The position numbers and the translations under genes were made by a program. The notes beneath the pieces were generated by a model. That model saw only the letters and a program-made list of their open reading frames with translations. It was not told the origin of the DNA and made no database searches. From assembly GCF_000380565.1 (NCBI RefSeq), contig NZ_AQYJ01000027.1, positions 310,001-374,000 of the forward strand: 64,000 nucleotides of DNA, in the 5' to 3' direction. The stretch comes from Microbulbifer variabilis ATCC 700307 (lineage in GTDB: Bacteria > Pseudomonadota > Gammaproteobacteria > Pseudomonadales > Cellvibrionaceae). This document shows, one piece after another, positions 50,072 to 59,944 of this stretch (the stretch's first letter is position 1; each line of letters starts with the position of its first letter).

Positions 50072-50286
50072 GGACAATTTCCCCCCACCGCTTTGCAAGG
50101 CGATGGCTTTAACTGTTCTGTTGTAGTGGGCAAGTTATTGATTTTGCGGTTGGTAAATTACCGGGATCACTGCCCGGCGGCAAACGCAATGCGCCGAGCG
50201 CCAGGCTGCCGGGTTGGGTTGAGTTAGCCTGGAGGACTGGAGACAATAGCCTTAATTTAGCGAAATTAGTGAGATTTCAAATCAAA

Positions 50287-51648
50287 ATGACTATCGACGT
50301 TGTGATTTTGGCTGCGGGTAAAGGCTCCCGTATGCATTCAGATTTGCCCAAAGTGCTACATCCGATTGGCGGAATCCCCATGTTGGGACGTGTGATCGAG
50401 GCTGCCAGGCAGTTGGGAGAAGTGGAAATCACAGTGGTGATCGGACATGGTGCTGAGATGGTGCGGGAGCATTTCGCCGATAGTGGCGTTCATTTCGTGG
50501 AGCAGGCAGAGCAATTGGGTACTGGCCACGCCGTTGCCCAGGCAATCCCAAATTTTCGTGAGGGCGCCACAGTGTTAGTGCTATACGGCGATGTACCGCT
50601 GGTAAAATCAGGGACTCTGCAGTCGCTGTTATCGGCGGCGGACAAGGGCCCGGCATTACTTTCTGTGGAGATGGCCAATCCCGCCGGTTATGGGCGTATT
50701 GTGCGTGATGAGGCTGGCAGGGTACTCGCCATCGTGGAGGAGAAGGATGCCGATGCGGATACACTCGCTATCCGCGAGGTAAATACCGGTATTCTTGCTG
50801 CACCGGCAGAGTTGTTATCCCGTTGGCTTCCGGAGCTTTCCTGTGACAATGCGCAGGGAGAGTATTACCTGACTGATGTGATTGCTCGTTCAGTAAGTGA
50901 GGAGATGGCAGTAACCGGCGTGCGCGCCAGCGATGTCCTGGAAGTTTCCGGAGTGAACAGTCGCTCGCAACAGGCACAAATGGAGCGGGCTTTACAGCAC
51001 AGTCGAGCTTTGGCCCTCATGAATGCTGGCACTACCCTGCTCGATCCAGCGCGTATTGATATCCGCGGTAGTCTCGAGTGCGATACCGATGTTTCTATCG
51101 ATATTAACTGTATCTTTGAGGGGCGAGTCACTCTGGGGAAAGGCGTACAAATTGGTCCCAACTGCTTGCTGAAGAATTGTCATCTCGCAGATGGTACCCG
51201 GGTAGAGGCCAACTCCATTATTGAGGATGCCGAAGTGGGGGAAGCCTGTACCGTAGGCCCCTTTGCTCGTTTGCGTCCAGGCACAGAACTGGCAGCCGGT
51301 GTCAAAGTGGGCAACTTTGTTGAAACCAAAAAGGCGAAAGTTGGTGTTGGCAGTAAGATAAATCACCTTTCCTATGTCGGGGATGCAGTTATAGGTGAGG
51401 CTGTGAATATCGGTGCTGGCACCATCACATGTAATTACGATGGTGTGAACAAATCGCTGACAGAAATTGGTGATGGGGCATTTATTGGCTCCAATACTGC
51501 ACTGGTAGCCCCAGTAAAAGTAGGCAGCGGCGCAACTGTGGGTGCCGGTTCAACGATTACCCGTGAGGTGGGCAGCGAAGAACTGGCGGTGGCTCGGGGC
51601 AAGCAGCGTAATATCAATGGTTGGCAGCGTCCGACCAAAAAGAGCTAG
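50287..51648 (+). CDS. glmU: bifunctional UDP-N-acetylglucosamine pyrophosphorylase/glucosamine-1-phosphate N-acetyltransferase
   Basis: The 453-residue enzyme (E. coli: 456) makes UDP-GlcNAc for peptidoglycan and LPS. The N-terminal uridyltransferase has VVILAAGKGSRMHSDLPKVLHPIGG. The C-terminal left-handed beta-helix has hexapeptide repeats and the acetyltransferase active site (RPGTELAAGVKVGNFVETKKA). ATG 50287 is preferred over GTG 50269. It is parted from glmS, its pathway partner, by the E1/E2 genes and glmR. Confidence 0.98.
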   Translation: MTIDVVILAAGKGSRMHSDLPKVLHPIGGIPMLGRVIEAARQLGEVEITVVIGHGAEMVREHFADSGVHFVEQAEQLGTGHAVAQAIPNFREGATVLVLYGDVPLVKSGTLQSLLSAADKGPALLSVEMANPAGYGRIVRDEAGRVLAIVEEKDADADTLAIREVNTGILAAPAELLSRWLPELSCDNAQGEYYLTDVIARSVSEEMAVTGVRASDVLEVSGVNSRSQQAQMERALQHSRALALMNAGTTLLDPARIDIRGSLECDTDVSIDINCIFEGRVTLGKGVQIGPNCLLKNCHLADGTRVEANSIIEDAEVGEACTVGPFARLRPGTELAAGVKVGNFVETKKAKVGVGSKINHLSYVGDAVIGEAVNIGAGTITCNYDGVNKSLTEIGDGAFIGSNTALVAPVKVGSGATVGAGSTITREVGSEELAVARGKQRNINGWQRPTKKS

Positions 51649-51773
51649 CCAACCCCCATCTTTCAGGAATTCTCCGGTGGGATATTGAATTCCGGCGGAG
51701 GATCCCTTCTCGCGCACTCTGTGCTGATACCCATCCATTAAACTTGCGCATCGGGAACACAAGGAATGGCCCG

Positions 51774-52865
51774 ATGCACAAGCCAAGAATGCAACTGCTC
51801 GCCAGCTTTGATATTGCCTCGTTAGAGTATTTGGATGAACGTGGACATACGACCCAGGCGCTACCAGATTTTGCTACCCCCGATACCCTGGTAGCTTTTT
51901 ATCGCCAGATGGCCCTTGCCCGATTAGTGGACGATCGCGCGGTAAAAATGCAGCGCACAGGCCAGCTCGGTACCTACCCGTCCAGTCTTGGGCAGGAAGC
52001 TATTGGCGTAGGTGTCGGTGCAGCCATGGCAAAAGAGGATGTCTACTGCCCAAATTACCGCGAAACCGGCGCCCTGCTGGAGCGGGGTGTCACTATTCAG
52101 GAAATCTACGCTATTTGGGGTGGGGATGAGCGCGGTCAAAACTTCCGCCACGCCCGCGAGGATCTGCCTCTAAGCGTTCCCATCGCCACACAAATGCTGC
52201 ATGGGGCTGGGGTCGCTTTCGCCCTCAAATACAAACATGAACAGCTTGGTGAGCCTATGCGGGTTGCTGTTACTACTGGTGGGGACGGATCAACATCGCG
52301 TGGGGATTTCTACGAGGCTATCAATCTTGCGGGAGACTGGCAGCTGCCTCTGGTGGTGGTGATCAATAATAACCAGTGGGCTATCTCCCTACCCCGCTCC
52401 GAGCAGACTGCTTGTAAAACCCTTGCGCAAAAAGCGATCGCTGCAGGCATACCCAGTTTACAGGTCGATGGAAATGATGTGATTGCGGTGCGAGAGGCTG
52501 TCGGGGATGCCGTGGAACGAGCACGCAGGGGGGCGGGTCCGTCTATGGTTGAGGCGGTCAGCTATCGTTTATGCGATCACACCACCGCTGATGATGCCAG
52601 TCGTTACCAGCCAGAACAGGCTCTGAAGGAAGCCTGGTCGCGGGAGCCATTGCGTCGTTTACGCAGCTATATGCAGGCTCATGGGTTCTGGGGGGATTCC
52701 CAGGAAGAAGAAATGCAAAGGGAGCTGAACCAGGCGTTGGAAAAGGCGGTGCAGGAATACCGGGACACTCCCAGGGATGCAGCTACCGCGATCTTTGATC
52801 ACCTCTATGAAACTCTGCCCGAGGCCTTTCTGGAGCAGTATCAACAACTGCGGGGAGAAAACTGA
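51774..52865 (+). CDS. 2-oxoacid (pyruvate-type) dehydrogenase E1 component, alpha subunit
   Basis: This 363-residue TPP-binding subunit decarboxylates a 2-oxoacid. It contains the thiamine motif GDGSTSRGDFYEAINLAGDW...NNN (about residues 165-198), the E1-alpha block GQEAIGVGVGAAM, and VEAVSYRLCDHTTADDASRY near the end. ATG 51774 with AAGGA eight bases upstream is chosen; the frame is open back into glmU but without homology. It overlaps the beta gene by one base (TGATG). It may be pyruvate- or branched-chain-specific; the GTYPSSLGQEA context favours the pyruvate type. Confidence 0.9.
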   Translation: MHKPRMQLLASFDIASLEYLDERGHTTQALPDFATPDTLVAFYRQMALARLVDDRAVKMQRTGQLGTYPSSLGQEAIGVGVGAAMAKEDVYCPNYRETGALLERGVTIQEIYAIWGGDERGQNFRHAREDLPLSVPIATQMLHGAGVAFALKYKHEQLGEPMRVAVTTGGDGSTSRGDFYEAINLAGDWQLPLVVVINNNQWAISLPRSEQTACKTLAQKAIAAGIPSLQVDGNDVIAVREAVGDAVERARRGAGPSMVEAVSYRLCDHTTADDASRYQPEQALKEAWSREPLRRLRSYMQAHGFWGDSQEEEMQRELNQALEKAVQEYRDTPRDAATAIFDHLYETLPEAFLEQYQQLRGEN

Positions 52866-53860
52866 TGGGCGAGATCACGCTTGTAGAAGCCATCACACAG
52901 GCTCTGGCCTTTGAATTGCAGGCGGATCAGAGGGTGGTGGTGTTCGGCGAGGATGTGGGGGTAAACGGAGGCGTGTTTCGAGCTACTGAAGGGCTGCAGG
53001 ATAGGTTTGGAAGTGCCAGGGTTTTGGATACGCCTTTGGCTGAAACCATGATTGCAGGGATTGCCATTGGTATGGCTGCCCAAGGATTGCGCCCCGTGGC
53101 GGAGTTCCAATTCATGGGATTTATCTATCCCGCACTGGACCATATCCTCAGCCACGCTGGCCGCTACCGAAACCGCACTCGCGGACGCTTGTCTTGCCCC
53201 ATTGTATATAGGGCGCCTTACGGTGGCGGTATCCATGCTCCAGAACATCACTCGGAAAGCACCGAGGCCCTTTTTGCCCATATTCCCGGATTGCGCTTAG
53301 TCGTGCCCTCCTCTCCGGCGCGGGCTTATGGGTTGTTACTGGCGGCCATTCGCAATCCAGACCCGGTTGTATTCCTTGAACCGAAGCGCATTTACCGTGC
53401 GGCACGCCAGGAAGTACCGGATAGCGGTGATGCTCTGCCACTGGATCGAGCATTTGTTTTACGGGAGGGTACTGATGTCACTCTGATCTCATGGGGGGCC
53501 TCCCTCAAGGAAACTTTACAGGCTGCTGAGCAACTCGCTGAAGAAGGTATTGAAGCTGAGGTGATTGATCCCGCCACCTTAAAGCCACTGGATATCCACA
53601 CCGTAATTGACTCCCTGGAGAAAACACACCGATGTGTGGTTATACATGAAGCTGCAAGATTTTGTGGCCTGGGGGCTGAAGTGGTGGCGCAGATTAACGA
53701 ATATGCCTTCGACCTGCTACATGCTCCAGTTCAGCGTGTCACTGGTTACGATACCGTAATGCCGTACTTCCAACTGGAGGATGAATATCTGCCGGGAGCC
53801 CCGAGAATTTTGGCTGCGGTGCGCAAAGCACTCGATTATGCCAATGGAGGTGCAGTATGA
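52865..53860 (+). CDS. 2-oxoacid dehydrogenase E1 component, beta subunit
   Basis: This 331-residue subunit pairs with E1 alpha in an alpha2beta2 tetramer. Family blocks are VVVFGEDVGVNGGVFRATEGL, PLAETMIAGIAIGMAA, EFQFMGFIYPALDHI, and RAPYGGGIHAPEHHSESTEA with the catalytic histidines. EVIDPATLKPLD lies in the C-terminal transketolase domain. It overlaps E2 by four bases (ATGA), so the three genes are coupled. Confidence 0.94.
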   Translation: MGEITLVEAITQALAFELQADQRVVVFGEDVGVNGGVFRATEGLQDRFGSARVLDTPLAETMIAGIAIGMAAQGLRPVAEFQFMGFIYPALDHILSHAGRYRNRTRGRLSCPIVYRAPYGGGIHAPEHHSESTEALFAHIPGLRLVVPSSPARAYGLLLAAIRNPDPVVFLEPKRIYRAARQEVPDSGDALPLDRAFVLREGTDVTLISWGASLKETLQAAEQLAEEGIEAEVIDPATLKPLDIHTVIDSLEKTHRCVVIHEAARFCGLGAEVVAQINEYAFDLLHAPVQRVTGYDTVMPYFQLEDEYLPGAPRILAAVRKALDYANGGAV

Positions 53861-55092
53861 AAGTTTTCACCCTGCCGGATCTTGGTGAAGGGTTGCCCGA
53901 TGCGGTTGTGCGAGAGTGGCATGTTAGTGAAGGAGATACGATTGCCGCCCATGAAAGCCTGGTGACGGTTGAGACTGCCAAGGCACTCGTGGAGGTGCCA
54001 GCTCCCTGGGGCGGCAAAATTGAGAAGCTGTTTGCAGCTGAGGATGAAACCGTCAATGTAGGCGAACCCCTGGTTGGGTTTGTCACCGCTGGTGAGGATA
54101 TCGGGGGTGAGGAGATATCGCCCGGGAGCTCCGAAGAAGCCCCTGGTGTGATTAAAGAGCCTGCTCAAGCTGCAGAAGAACCTAGCTCCCACCTTGATGG
54201 CGGCACAGTTGTCGGCAAGTTGGAGCAGGGGCGAGATGTCCTGAGCGCGGAACAGTGGTTTTCAGAGGGCCCCAGGCGGCTGGCTACACCCTCAGTGCGT
54301 GCCTTGGCTCGGCGTTTGGGGGTGGACTTGCAGCGACTCTCAGAAAACGGTGCCCTGGTGACTGAATCCCAGGTGCTTGCATCGGTAGGCTCCAGGGAGA
54401 AGATTGCCAGAAAAGTTAGCCCATCCTCGCCGCCTTCCTCTCCCAGCAAAAGTACTGCAACCGGGAGCCAGCCCGAGACGATTATGTCGCCGGCACGGCG
54501 GGCTATGGGGCTTTCCATGAGCCGGGCGCGAGACCAGGTAATGCAAATTACCCTGTGTGATGATGCAGATATCTCCAGCTGGTGGGGCAGCGCGCCGGCC
54601 CTGTTGCGATTGGTACGTGCTGTGCAAGCTGCTTGTACAGTTGAACCGACCCTCAATGCTCTCTACCAGGAAGGTCAGCTGGCTCTCCAGAAGGGTGTGA
54701 ATATCGGATTGGCAGTGGATTCCCCGAGGGGCCTATTTGTTCCAGTACTTAGGGATGTGGGGGGGCGCTCGGATGAAGAGCTATTGCAGCAGGTTGCAGA
54801 TTTTAAGCACCAAGCCAGGGAAACCGGTATTGCACAAAGCGATCTACAGGGAGCGACGATACTTTTATCCAATTTCGGCACTATTGCTGGCCGCTACGCC
54901 ACTCCGGTTGTATTGCCCCCAACGGTAGCGATTGTCGGTGCTGGGCGGGTTTGCCAGGGAGTCGTCATTATTGATCGCTGGCCAGCTATGCGCCCTCTGC
55001 TGCCTCTCTCAATCAGCGCTGATCACAGAGCTGTAACAGGTGGAGAATTAGCGCGTTTTCTTCAGGCTATGTTACAGGCTCTTTCCTGCTAA
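53857..55092 (+). CDS. 2-oxoacid dehydrogenase E2 component (dihydrolipoyl acyltransferase)
   Basis: A 411-residue E2. One lipoyl domain (1-80) has the lipoylated lysine in VETAKAL (about residue 46). An acidic linker follows, then the E1/E3-binding domain (about 145-180: ATPSVRALARRLGVDLQRL), a Ser/Pro-rich linker and the CoA-acyltransferase domain (about 210-411). The active-site motif reads DHRAVTGG, where the textbook motif is DHRxxDG; the histidine is kept and the aspartate is threonine. No E3 gene is adjacent, so a shared lipoamide dehydrogenase is expected elsewhere. Confidence 0.92.
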   Translation: MKVFTLPDLGEGLPDAVVREWHVSEGDTIAAHESLVTVETAKALVEVPAPWGGKIEKLFAAEDETVNVGEPLVGFVTAGEDIGGEEISPGSSEEAPGVIKEPAQAAEEPSSHLDGGTVVGKLEQGRDVLSAEQWFSEGPRRLATPSVRALARRLGVDLQRLSENGALVTESQVLASVGSREKIARKVSPSSPPSSPSKSTATGSQPETIMSPARRAMGLSMSRARDQVMQITLCDDADISSWWGSAPALLRLVRAVQAACTVEPTLNALYQEGQLALQKGVNIGLAVDSPRGLFVPVLRDVGGRSDEELLQQVADFKHQARETGIAQSDLQGATILLSNFGTIAGRYATPVVLPPTVAIVGAGRVCQGVVIIDRWPAMRPLLPLSISADHRAVTGGELARFLQAMLQALSC

Positions 55093-55177
55093 ATATTGAT
55101 CACGCAATCATCCCCCAATAACTCTCCGGTAAATATCGCCAGAGAGGAAAATAATGTGGGAACTTATCTTTCGTTTT

Positions 55178-55208
55178 GCTATCTTTAAGTTTCGAAATGA
55201 AAGATAGC
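55178..55208. promoter_or_regulatory. 31-base dyad operator in front of glmR
   Basis: GCTATCTTT (55178-55186) and AAAGATAGC (55200-55208) form a perfect nine-base inverted repeat around the palindrome TTTCGAAA (55190-55197). It ends five bases before the glmR ATG. A further TATCTTTCG lies at 55165-55173. TTTCG/CGAAA words are typical of DeoR-family operators, so this is probably the autoregulatory site. As RNA the hairpin would also bury the ribosome-binding region. Confidence 0.65.
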
Positions 55209-55213
55209 CATTT

Positions 55214-55987
55214 ATGTCTAAACGCAATACACAGCAACGTCGACACGGCATCATGAGCCTTCTCAATGAGGCGGGAGAGGCTAGTGTCGAGCTGTTAGCA
55301 CGACGCTTCGAAACTTCAGAGGTTACGATCCGAAAGGATCTTACCGCTATGGAAAATCATGGGCTGCTACTGCGTCGCCGCGGAGGCGCCATCCCGGTGC
55401 CACGGGAACTGGTAGTAGAGGAAGGGCCCTCAGAGGTTAAGCGTGTGATCGGCCGTGCAGCGGCGGCACTTATTCCCGATCACCACCGTATCGTGATCGA
55501 TTATGGCCGCACCACCGCGGCAATGATTCCTGAACTGGAGCGTAAGCGCGGCCTGGTGGTGATGACCAACTCCCTGCATGTAGCTAATGCTTTGCGTGAA
55601 CTGGAAAACGAACCGACGCTGCTTATGACTGGAGGCACCTGGGACCCCCATTTTGAGGCGTTTCAGGGCAAGGTGGCAGAGCAGGTGTTGCGAGATTACG
55701 ACTTCGACCGCGCCTTTATTGGAGCCGATGGAATAGACCTGAAGCGCGGTACTTGCACATTTAACGAGCAGATTGGTTTATCGCGTGTGATGGCAGAAGT
55801 TGCTCGCGAAGTCGTGGTCTTGGCTGAATCCAGCAAAGTGGGCAGGCGTATTCCAAACCTGGAACTGCCATGGGAGCAAGTAGATACCCTGGTTACTGAT
55901 ACAGGCCTGAGTGACGATGCACAGCAACAGCTTGAGGGTCTGGGAGTGCAGGTAATCCGTGCTGCAGCCTCCAGTAGAGCTAAATGA
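55214..55987 (+). CDS. glmR: DeoR-family transcriptional regulator (GlmR-type)
   Basis: A 257-residue DeoR protein. The N-terminal winged helix-turn-helix is VELLARRFETSEVTIRKDLTAMENHGLLLRRRGGA (about residues 23-57). The sugar-phosphate-isomerase-like sensor domain contains RIVIDYGRTTAAMIPEL, VMTNSLHVANAL, LLMTGGTWD and DRAFIGADGID. Its position 44 bases before glmS is the same as that of the pseudomonad DeoR-type glmR. It likely senses an amino-sugar phosphate and controls glmS and itself. The gene symbol rests on this context. Confidence 0.85.
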   Translation: MSKRNTQQRRHGIMSLLNEAGEASVELLARRFETSEVTIRKDLTAMENHGLLLRRRGGAIPVPRELVVEEGPSEVKRVIGRAAAALIPDHHRIVIDYGRTTAAMIPELERKRGLVVMTNSLHVANALRELENEPTLLMTGGTWDPHFEAFQGKVAEQVLRDYDFDRAFIGADGIDLKRGTCTFNEQIGLSRVMAEVAREVVVLAESSKVGRRIPNLELPWEQVDTLVTDTGLSDDAQQQLEGLGVQVIRAAASSRAK

Positions 55988-56031
55988 GCAGCAGAATTAA
56001 ATAAAAGAAATTGATTTATTAGGAGATAAAC

Positions 56032-57861
56032 ATGTGTGGAATTGTTGGCGCCCTCGCGCAGCGCAATGTAACTGAAATTCTACTAGAAGGATTGCGCCGC
56101 CTGGAATATCGCGGCTATGACTCTGCGGGAGTTTGCCTGCGCAGTGATGATGGCGAACTACAGTTGCGCAAGAGTCTGGGTAAGGTTGCTGACTTAGAAG
56201 CCAAGCTTCAAGCTGAGCCCGCTGAGGGCCATCAGGGGATTGCTCACACCCGCTGGGCCACCCACGGGGTTCCATCCAATGAAAACGCTCATCCACATAT
56301 GTCTGGACATATTGCTCTGGTACATAACGGTATTATTGAAAATCACCAAGCATTGCGTTCAGACTTGCAGGATAAAGGTTATAAATTTGCCTCAGATACT
56401 GATACAGAGGTGGTCGTACATCTAATTCACTCTCTGAGTAAAGATGGCCATAGTCTGGTGGACGCCGTAGCTAAAGCAACACAGATGCTTGAGGGGGCCT
56501 ACGCCCTCGCTGTTATCAGCAGTGAAGAGCCGGAAGTTATGGCTTGTGCGCGCTATGGCAGCCCTTTGGTTTTAGGTGTTGGTATTGAGGAAAATTTTAT
56601 TGCCTCTGATCCTATGGCTTTACGCCAGGTTACCGATCGCTTTATCTTCCTTGAAGAGGGCGATGTTGCTGAGGTGCGTCGCAGCGGTATTTCTGTGCGG
56701 GACAGGCAGGGGGAAGAAGTTAGTCGTCCAGTGCACAAGCTCGATGGCGGTCATGACGTAACTGACAAGGGTCGCTATCGCCACTATATGCAGAAAGAGA
56801 TTTTTGAGCAGCCGGAAGTTGTGGCGGCAACTCTGGCGGGACGTATTGGTGACTACTCGGTGTTATCCCAGGCGCTGGGTACTCGCGCTCAAGAGATCTT
56901 GCCACAGGTGCAGCAGGTGCAGATTGTCGCCTGTGGTACCAGCTACCATGCGGGTATGGTTGCGCGCTATTGGTTGGAGGACTGGGCCGGGGTGCCCTGT
57001 TCCGTAGAGGTGGCCAGTGAGTTGCGCTACCGTAAAACGGTAGTACGTCCAGGTACCCTGTTTGTAACCATTTCACAGTCTGGAGAAACTGCCGATACTC
57101 TGGCGGCTTTGCGTCAGGCTCGGGATCTCGGCTATCTGGCCTCCATGACCATTTGTAACGTACCCAACAGTTCCCTGGTGCGTGAATCTGAATTGTCCCT
57201 GATGACTGAAGCAGGCCCGGAAATTGGTGTAGCCTCTACAAAAGCCTTCACCACTCAGCTGGTAGCCCTGCAATTATTCTGTATTGCCTTGGCCAAGGCC
57301 AATGGCCTCTCATCTGAGCGAGAGGCGGAGTTAGTGGGAGCTCTGCATAAATTGCCGCAGCTGATGGAAGACTTTACCGATCTGGATAAGGTGGTTAAGC
57401 ACAGCAGCGAGGCTTTTGCAGAGAAAAACCACGCACTGTTCCTTGGACGTGGTGTCGAGTTCCCAATTGCCCTGGAAGGGGCATTGAAGCTTAAGGAAAT
57501 CTCCTATATTCACGCCGAAGCTTATCCGGCTGGGGAACTCAAGCACGGCCCCCTAGCACTGGTAGATGCGGATATGCCAGTAATTGTTGTGGCACCAAAT
57601 AATGAATTACTGGAAAAGCTCAAATCTAATCTGCAGGAAGTGCGTGCACGTGGCGGCCAGTTATTTGTTTTTGCCAGCCCCAAAGCAGGCTTTGCTAGTG
57701 AGGAGGGGGTTACCGTGATTGAAGTACCGGATTCCCCAGAGAGCTTGGCGCCAATTCTCTACACAGTACCCTTGCAGTTGCTTAGCTATCATGTGGCGGT
57801 ACTGAAGGGCACCGATGTAGATCAGCCGAGGAACTTGGCTAAGTCAGTTACCGTAGAGTAA
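56032..57861 (+). CDS. glmS: glutamine--fructose-6-phosphate aminotransferase (isomerizing)
   Basis: The 609-residue enzyme (E. coli: 609) makes glucosamine-6-phosphate, the first step toward UDP-GlcNAc. Cys2 (MCGIVGAL) is the glutaminase nucleophile; the N-terminal domain runs to about 240, with [11 protein letters not shown] and HTRWATHG. Two SIS isomerase domains follow ([23 protein letters not shown]; and [29 protein letters not shown]). It ends NLAKSVTVE as usual. TAGGAGATAA precedes the ATG. No glmS ribozyme is present, as expected in a Gram-negative. Confidence 0.99.
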   Translation: MCGIVGALAQRNVTEILLEGLRRLEYRGYDSAGVCLRSDDGELQLRKSLGKVADLEAKLQAEPAEGHQGIAHTRWATHGVPSNENAHPHMSGHIALVHNGIIENHQALRSDLQDKGYKFASDTDTEVVVHLIHSLSKDGHSLVDAVAKATQMLEGAYALAVISSEEPEVMACARYGSPLVLGVGIEENFIASDPMALRQVTDRFIFLEEGDVAEVRRSGISVRDRQGEEVSRPVHKLDGGHDVTDKGRYRHYMQKEIFEQPEVVAATLAGRIGDYSVLSQALGTRAQEILPQVQQVQIVACGTSYHAGMVARYWLEDWAGVPCSVEVASELRYRKTVVRPGTLFVTISQSGETADTLAALRQARDLGYLASMTICNVPNSSLVRESELSLMTEAGPEIGVASTKAFTTQLVALQLFCIALAKANGLSSEREAELVGALHKLPQLMEDFTDLDKVVKHSSEAFAEKNHALFLGRGVEFPIALEGALKLKEISYIHAEAYPAGELKHGPLALVDADMPVIVVAPNNELLEKLKSNLQEVRARGGQLFVFASPKAGFASEEGVTVIEVPDSPESLAPILYTVPLQLLSYHVAVLKGTDVDQPRNLAKSVTVE

Positions 57862-57885
57862 ATCCCACATGGCCACGGATGGCTT

Positions 57886-58731
57886 ATGAATGAACCTGCT
57901 GAGCAGTTTGCATTTACTACTTCGGATGGTGTGACTCTCCGTTATCTGCAGGCAGGTTCCGGTCCCACTCTATTAATTCTGCATGGCTGGTCCCAAGGGG
58001 CTGCCCTGTTCAAGTATCAGCTCGCCGGATTGAGCGATCGTCTGAGGGTGATCGCACTGGATATGCGCGGCCATGGCCTCTCTGATAAACCCTCATATGG
58101 TTATCGAGTTGCGCGTTTGGCCAAGGATCTGCAGGAGCTGATTGAGGCTCTAAGGCCAAACCCACTCTACCTGCTCGGTCATTCGGCCGGGGCCTCAGTT
58201 ATCTGGAATTACCTGGAGATGTTTGGTGATTCCTTGGTTTCAAAATTCATCTTTATCGACGAACCCGCTGCCCTTCTCGCCGATCCCGGCTGGTCGGAAA
58301 AGCAGTGTTTGGATGCCGGGGCAATTATCACACCCAACGGGCTCTACCAGTTTACCAACCGTTTGATTGGACCCGGTGGAGAGCTGGCCACCCGGGATAT
58401 TTTGATGTCCATGGTGACCCCTGCAATGACTTCACAACAGAGGGAAGAGTTGGTTGCGGTCAATTTACAATTCCCCCGCGCACTGGCGGCACGCCTATTT
58501 GTTGACAATGTTACCCGCGATTGGCGGGATTTTATCCCCCGTATTGAAAAACCCACTTTGATTATTTTTGGGAGGGCAAGTCCCCATCCCGTGGAATGTC
58601 AACAGTGGATTCATAAGCAGATAAGAGGCTCGCGACTGGAGATTATCGAAGCTTCCGAGGGGGGAAGTCACTTTGTGTTTCTGGAAGCGCCGGACAGATT
58701 TAATAGGCTGTTGCGCGATTTTCTGAGCTAG
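57886..58731 (+). CDS. alpha/beta hydrolase
   Basis: This 281-residue hydrolase has an oxyanion-hole block LHGWSQGA (32-39), DMRGHGLSDKP (59-69), and the nucleophile elbow GHSAGAS with Ser100. A late acid (in the IEKPTLIIFGRASPHP strand region) and a histidine (GGSHFVFLEAP) complete the triad. It has no signal peptide and is cytoplasmic. It resembles non-heme peroxidase/esterase-type hydrolases. It lies 24 bases after glmS and may be read through from it; no link to amino-sugar metabolism is evident. Confidence 0.88.
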   Translation: MNEPAEQFAFTTSDGVTLRYLQAGSGPTLLILHGWSQGAALFKYQLAGLSDRLRVIALDMRGHGLSDKPSYGYRVARLAKDLQELIEALRPNPLYLLGHSAGASVIWNYLEMFGDSLVSKFIFIDEPAALLADPGWSEKQCLDAGAIITPNGLYQFTNRLIGPGGELATRDILMSMVTPAMTSQQREELVAVNLQFPRALAARLFVDNVTRDWRDFIPRIEKPTLIIFGRASPHPVECQQWIHKQIRGSRLEIIEASEGGSHFVFLEAPDRFNRLLRDFLS

Positions 58732-58924
58732 TTCCAAAAAATTTTCCCGGGCCGTTCTCGGTATGTCGCGCTGTGCTTTCGTGGGAAGGCATAACGCTTT
58801 GTTAGCCGCTTGAACTTTATAATATTTTTTGAAACTCCTTACACTTTTGGGCGGTTTTTCTATTGGGTAACGGTGCTTAAGATGGAGCCATCTCAACGAA
58901 GCTATATAAGTAGGAATTTTCACC

Positions 58925-59944
58925 ATGATGAAGGCCGTAGGTTATCAACATTCCCTGCCCATTTCCGATGTTCAATCACTGCAGGATATTTCTCTGCCGG
59001 TTCCCAAAGTGTCTGGGAGAGATTTACTGGTTGAAGTTAGTGCGATATCGGTAAACCCTGTGGATACCAAGGTGCGCTCCAGGGCGACGCCAGCTGAGGG
59101 GCATTGGAAAGTTCTGGGGTGGGATGCGGTAGGAATTGTTAAAGAGATTGGCCATGAGGTTTCTGAGTTTACCGTTGGTGACCGTGTTTGGTATGCGGGT
59201 GATATTTCCCGCCCAGGTAGCAATGCCCAGTATCAGTTGGTAGATGAGCGTATCGCTGGCCGTGCGCCGTATAGCCTGGCTGATGCGGAAGCCGCTGCCC
59301 TGCCCCTGACTGCTATTACCGCCTGGGAAATGCTCTTTGATCGTTTACAGGTAGAGACGGGTAAAGGGGCCAATAGCAAGTCCATCCTGGTAATAGGTGC
59401 CGCTGGGGGCGTGGGCTCTATTTTGGTTCAGCTGGCGCGATGCCTGACCAACCTTACGGTAATTGGCACAGCTTCACGGCCGGAGACGAAAGCCTGGCTG
59501 GAAAGCCTGGGGGCGCATCAGGTAATTAATCACAATAATCCTTTGAGTGAAGAGTTGGCAGGTGCCGGGCTTGATGAGGTCGATTATGTCGTTAGTCTTA
59601 ACAATACGGAAGATCACCAAGCTGAGATTGTAAAGTGCATAAAGCCCCAGGGTAAGTTTGCCTTAATTGATGACCCCAATTCGCTCGATGTGATAGCGTT
59701 CAAGCAAAAGAGCATCTCGTTACACTGGGAATTTATGTTTACCCGCTCACTATTTGAAACTGAAGATATGGGCGCGCAACACCAGTTACTCAGCGAACTG
59801 TCTGAATTGATTGATGGCCGGTTAATTAAAACTACTCTTGGCCAGCATTTTGGGAAAATAAACGCAGAAAACCTGCGCAAGGCTCATGCTTTTATCGAAT
59901 CCCAGGCAGCCAAGGGAAAAGTTGTCCTGGAGGGATTCGATTGA
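58925..59944 (+). CDS. zinc-binding alcohol dehydrogenase family protein (quinone oxidoreductase-like)
   Basis: This 339-residue MDR-superfamily enzyme starts MKAVGYQHSLPI after an initial Met. The N-terminal GroES-like domain has VEVSAISVNPVDTKVRSRATP and GWDAVGIVKEIG. The Rossmann domain carries VIGAAGGVGSILVQLAR (about residues 156-172). Zinc ligands of classical ADHs are absent, as in the zinc-type quinone oxidoreductase subgroup that uses NADPH. Despite the family name it probably binds no catalytic zinc. The substrate is unknown. Confidence 0.88.
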   Translation: MMKAVGYQHSLPISDVQSLQDISLPVPKVSGRDLLVEVSAISVNPVDTKVRSRATPAEGHWKVLGWDAVGIVKEIGHEVSEFTVGDRVWYAGDISRPGSNAQYQLVDERIAGRAPYSLADAEAAALPLTAITAWEMLFDRLQVETGKGANSKSILVIGAAGGVGSILVQLARCLTNLTVIGTASRPETKAWLESLGAHQVINHNNPLSEELAGAGLDEVDYVVSLNNTEDHQAEIVKCIKPQGKFALIDDPNSLDVIAFKQKSISLHWEFMFTRSLFETEDMGAQHQLLSELSELIDGRLIKTTLGQHFGKINAENLRKAHAFIESQAAKGKVVLEGFD

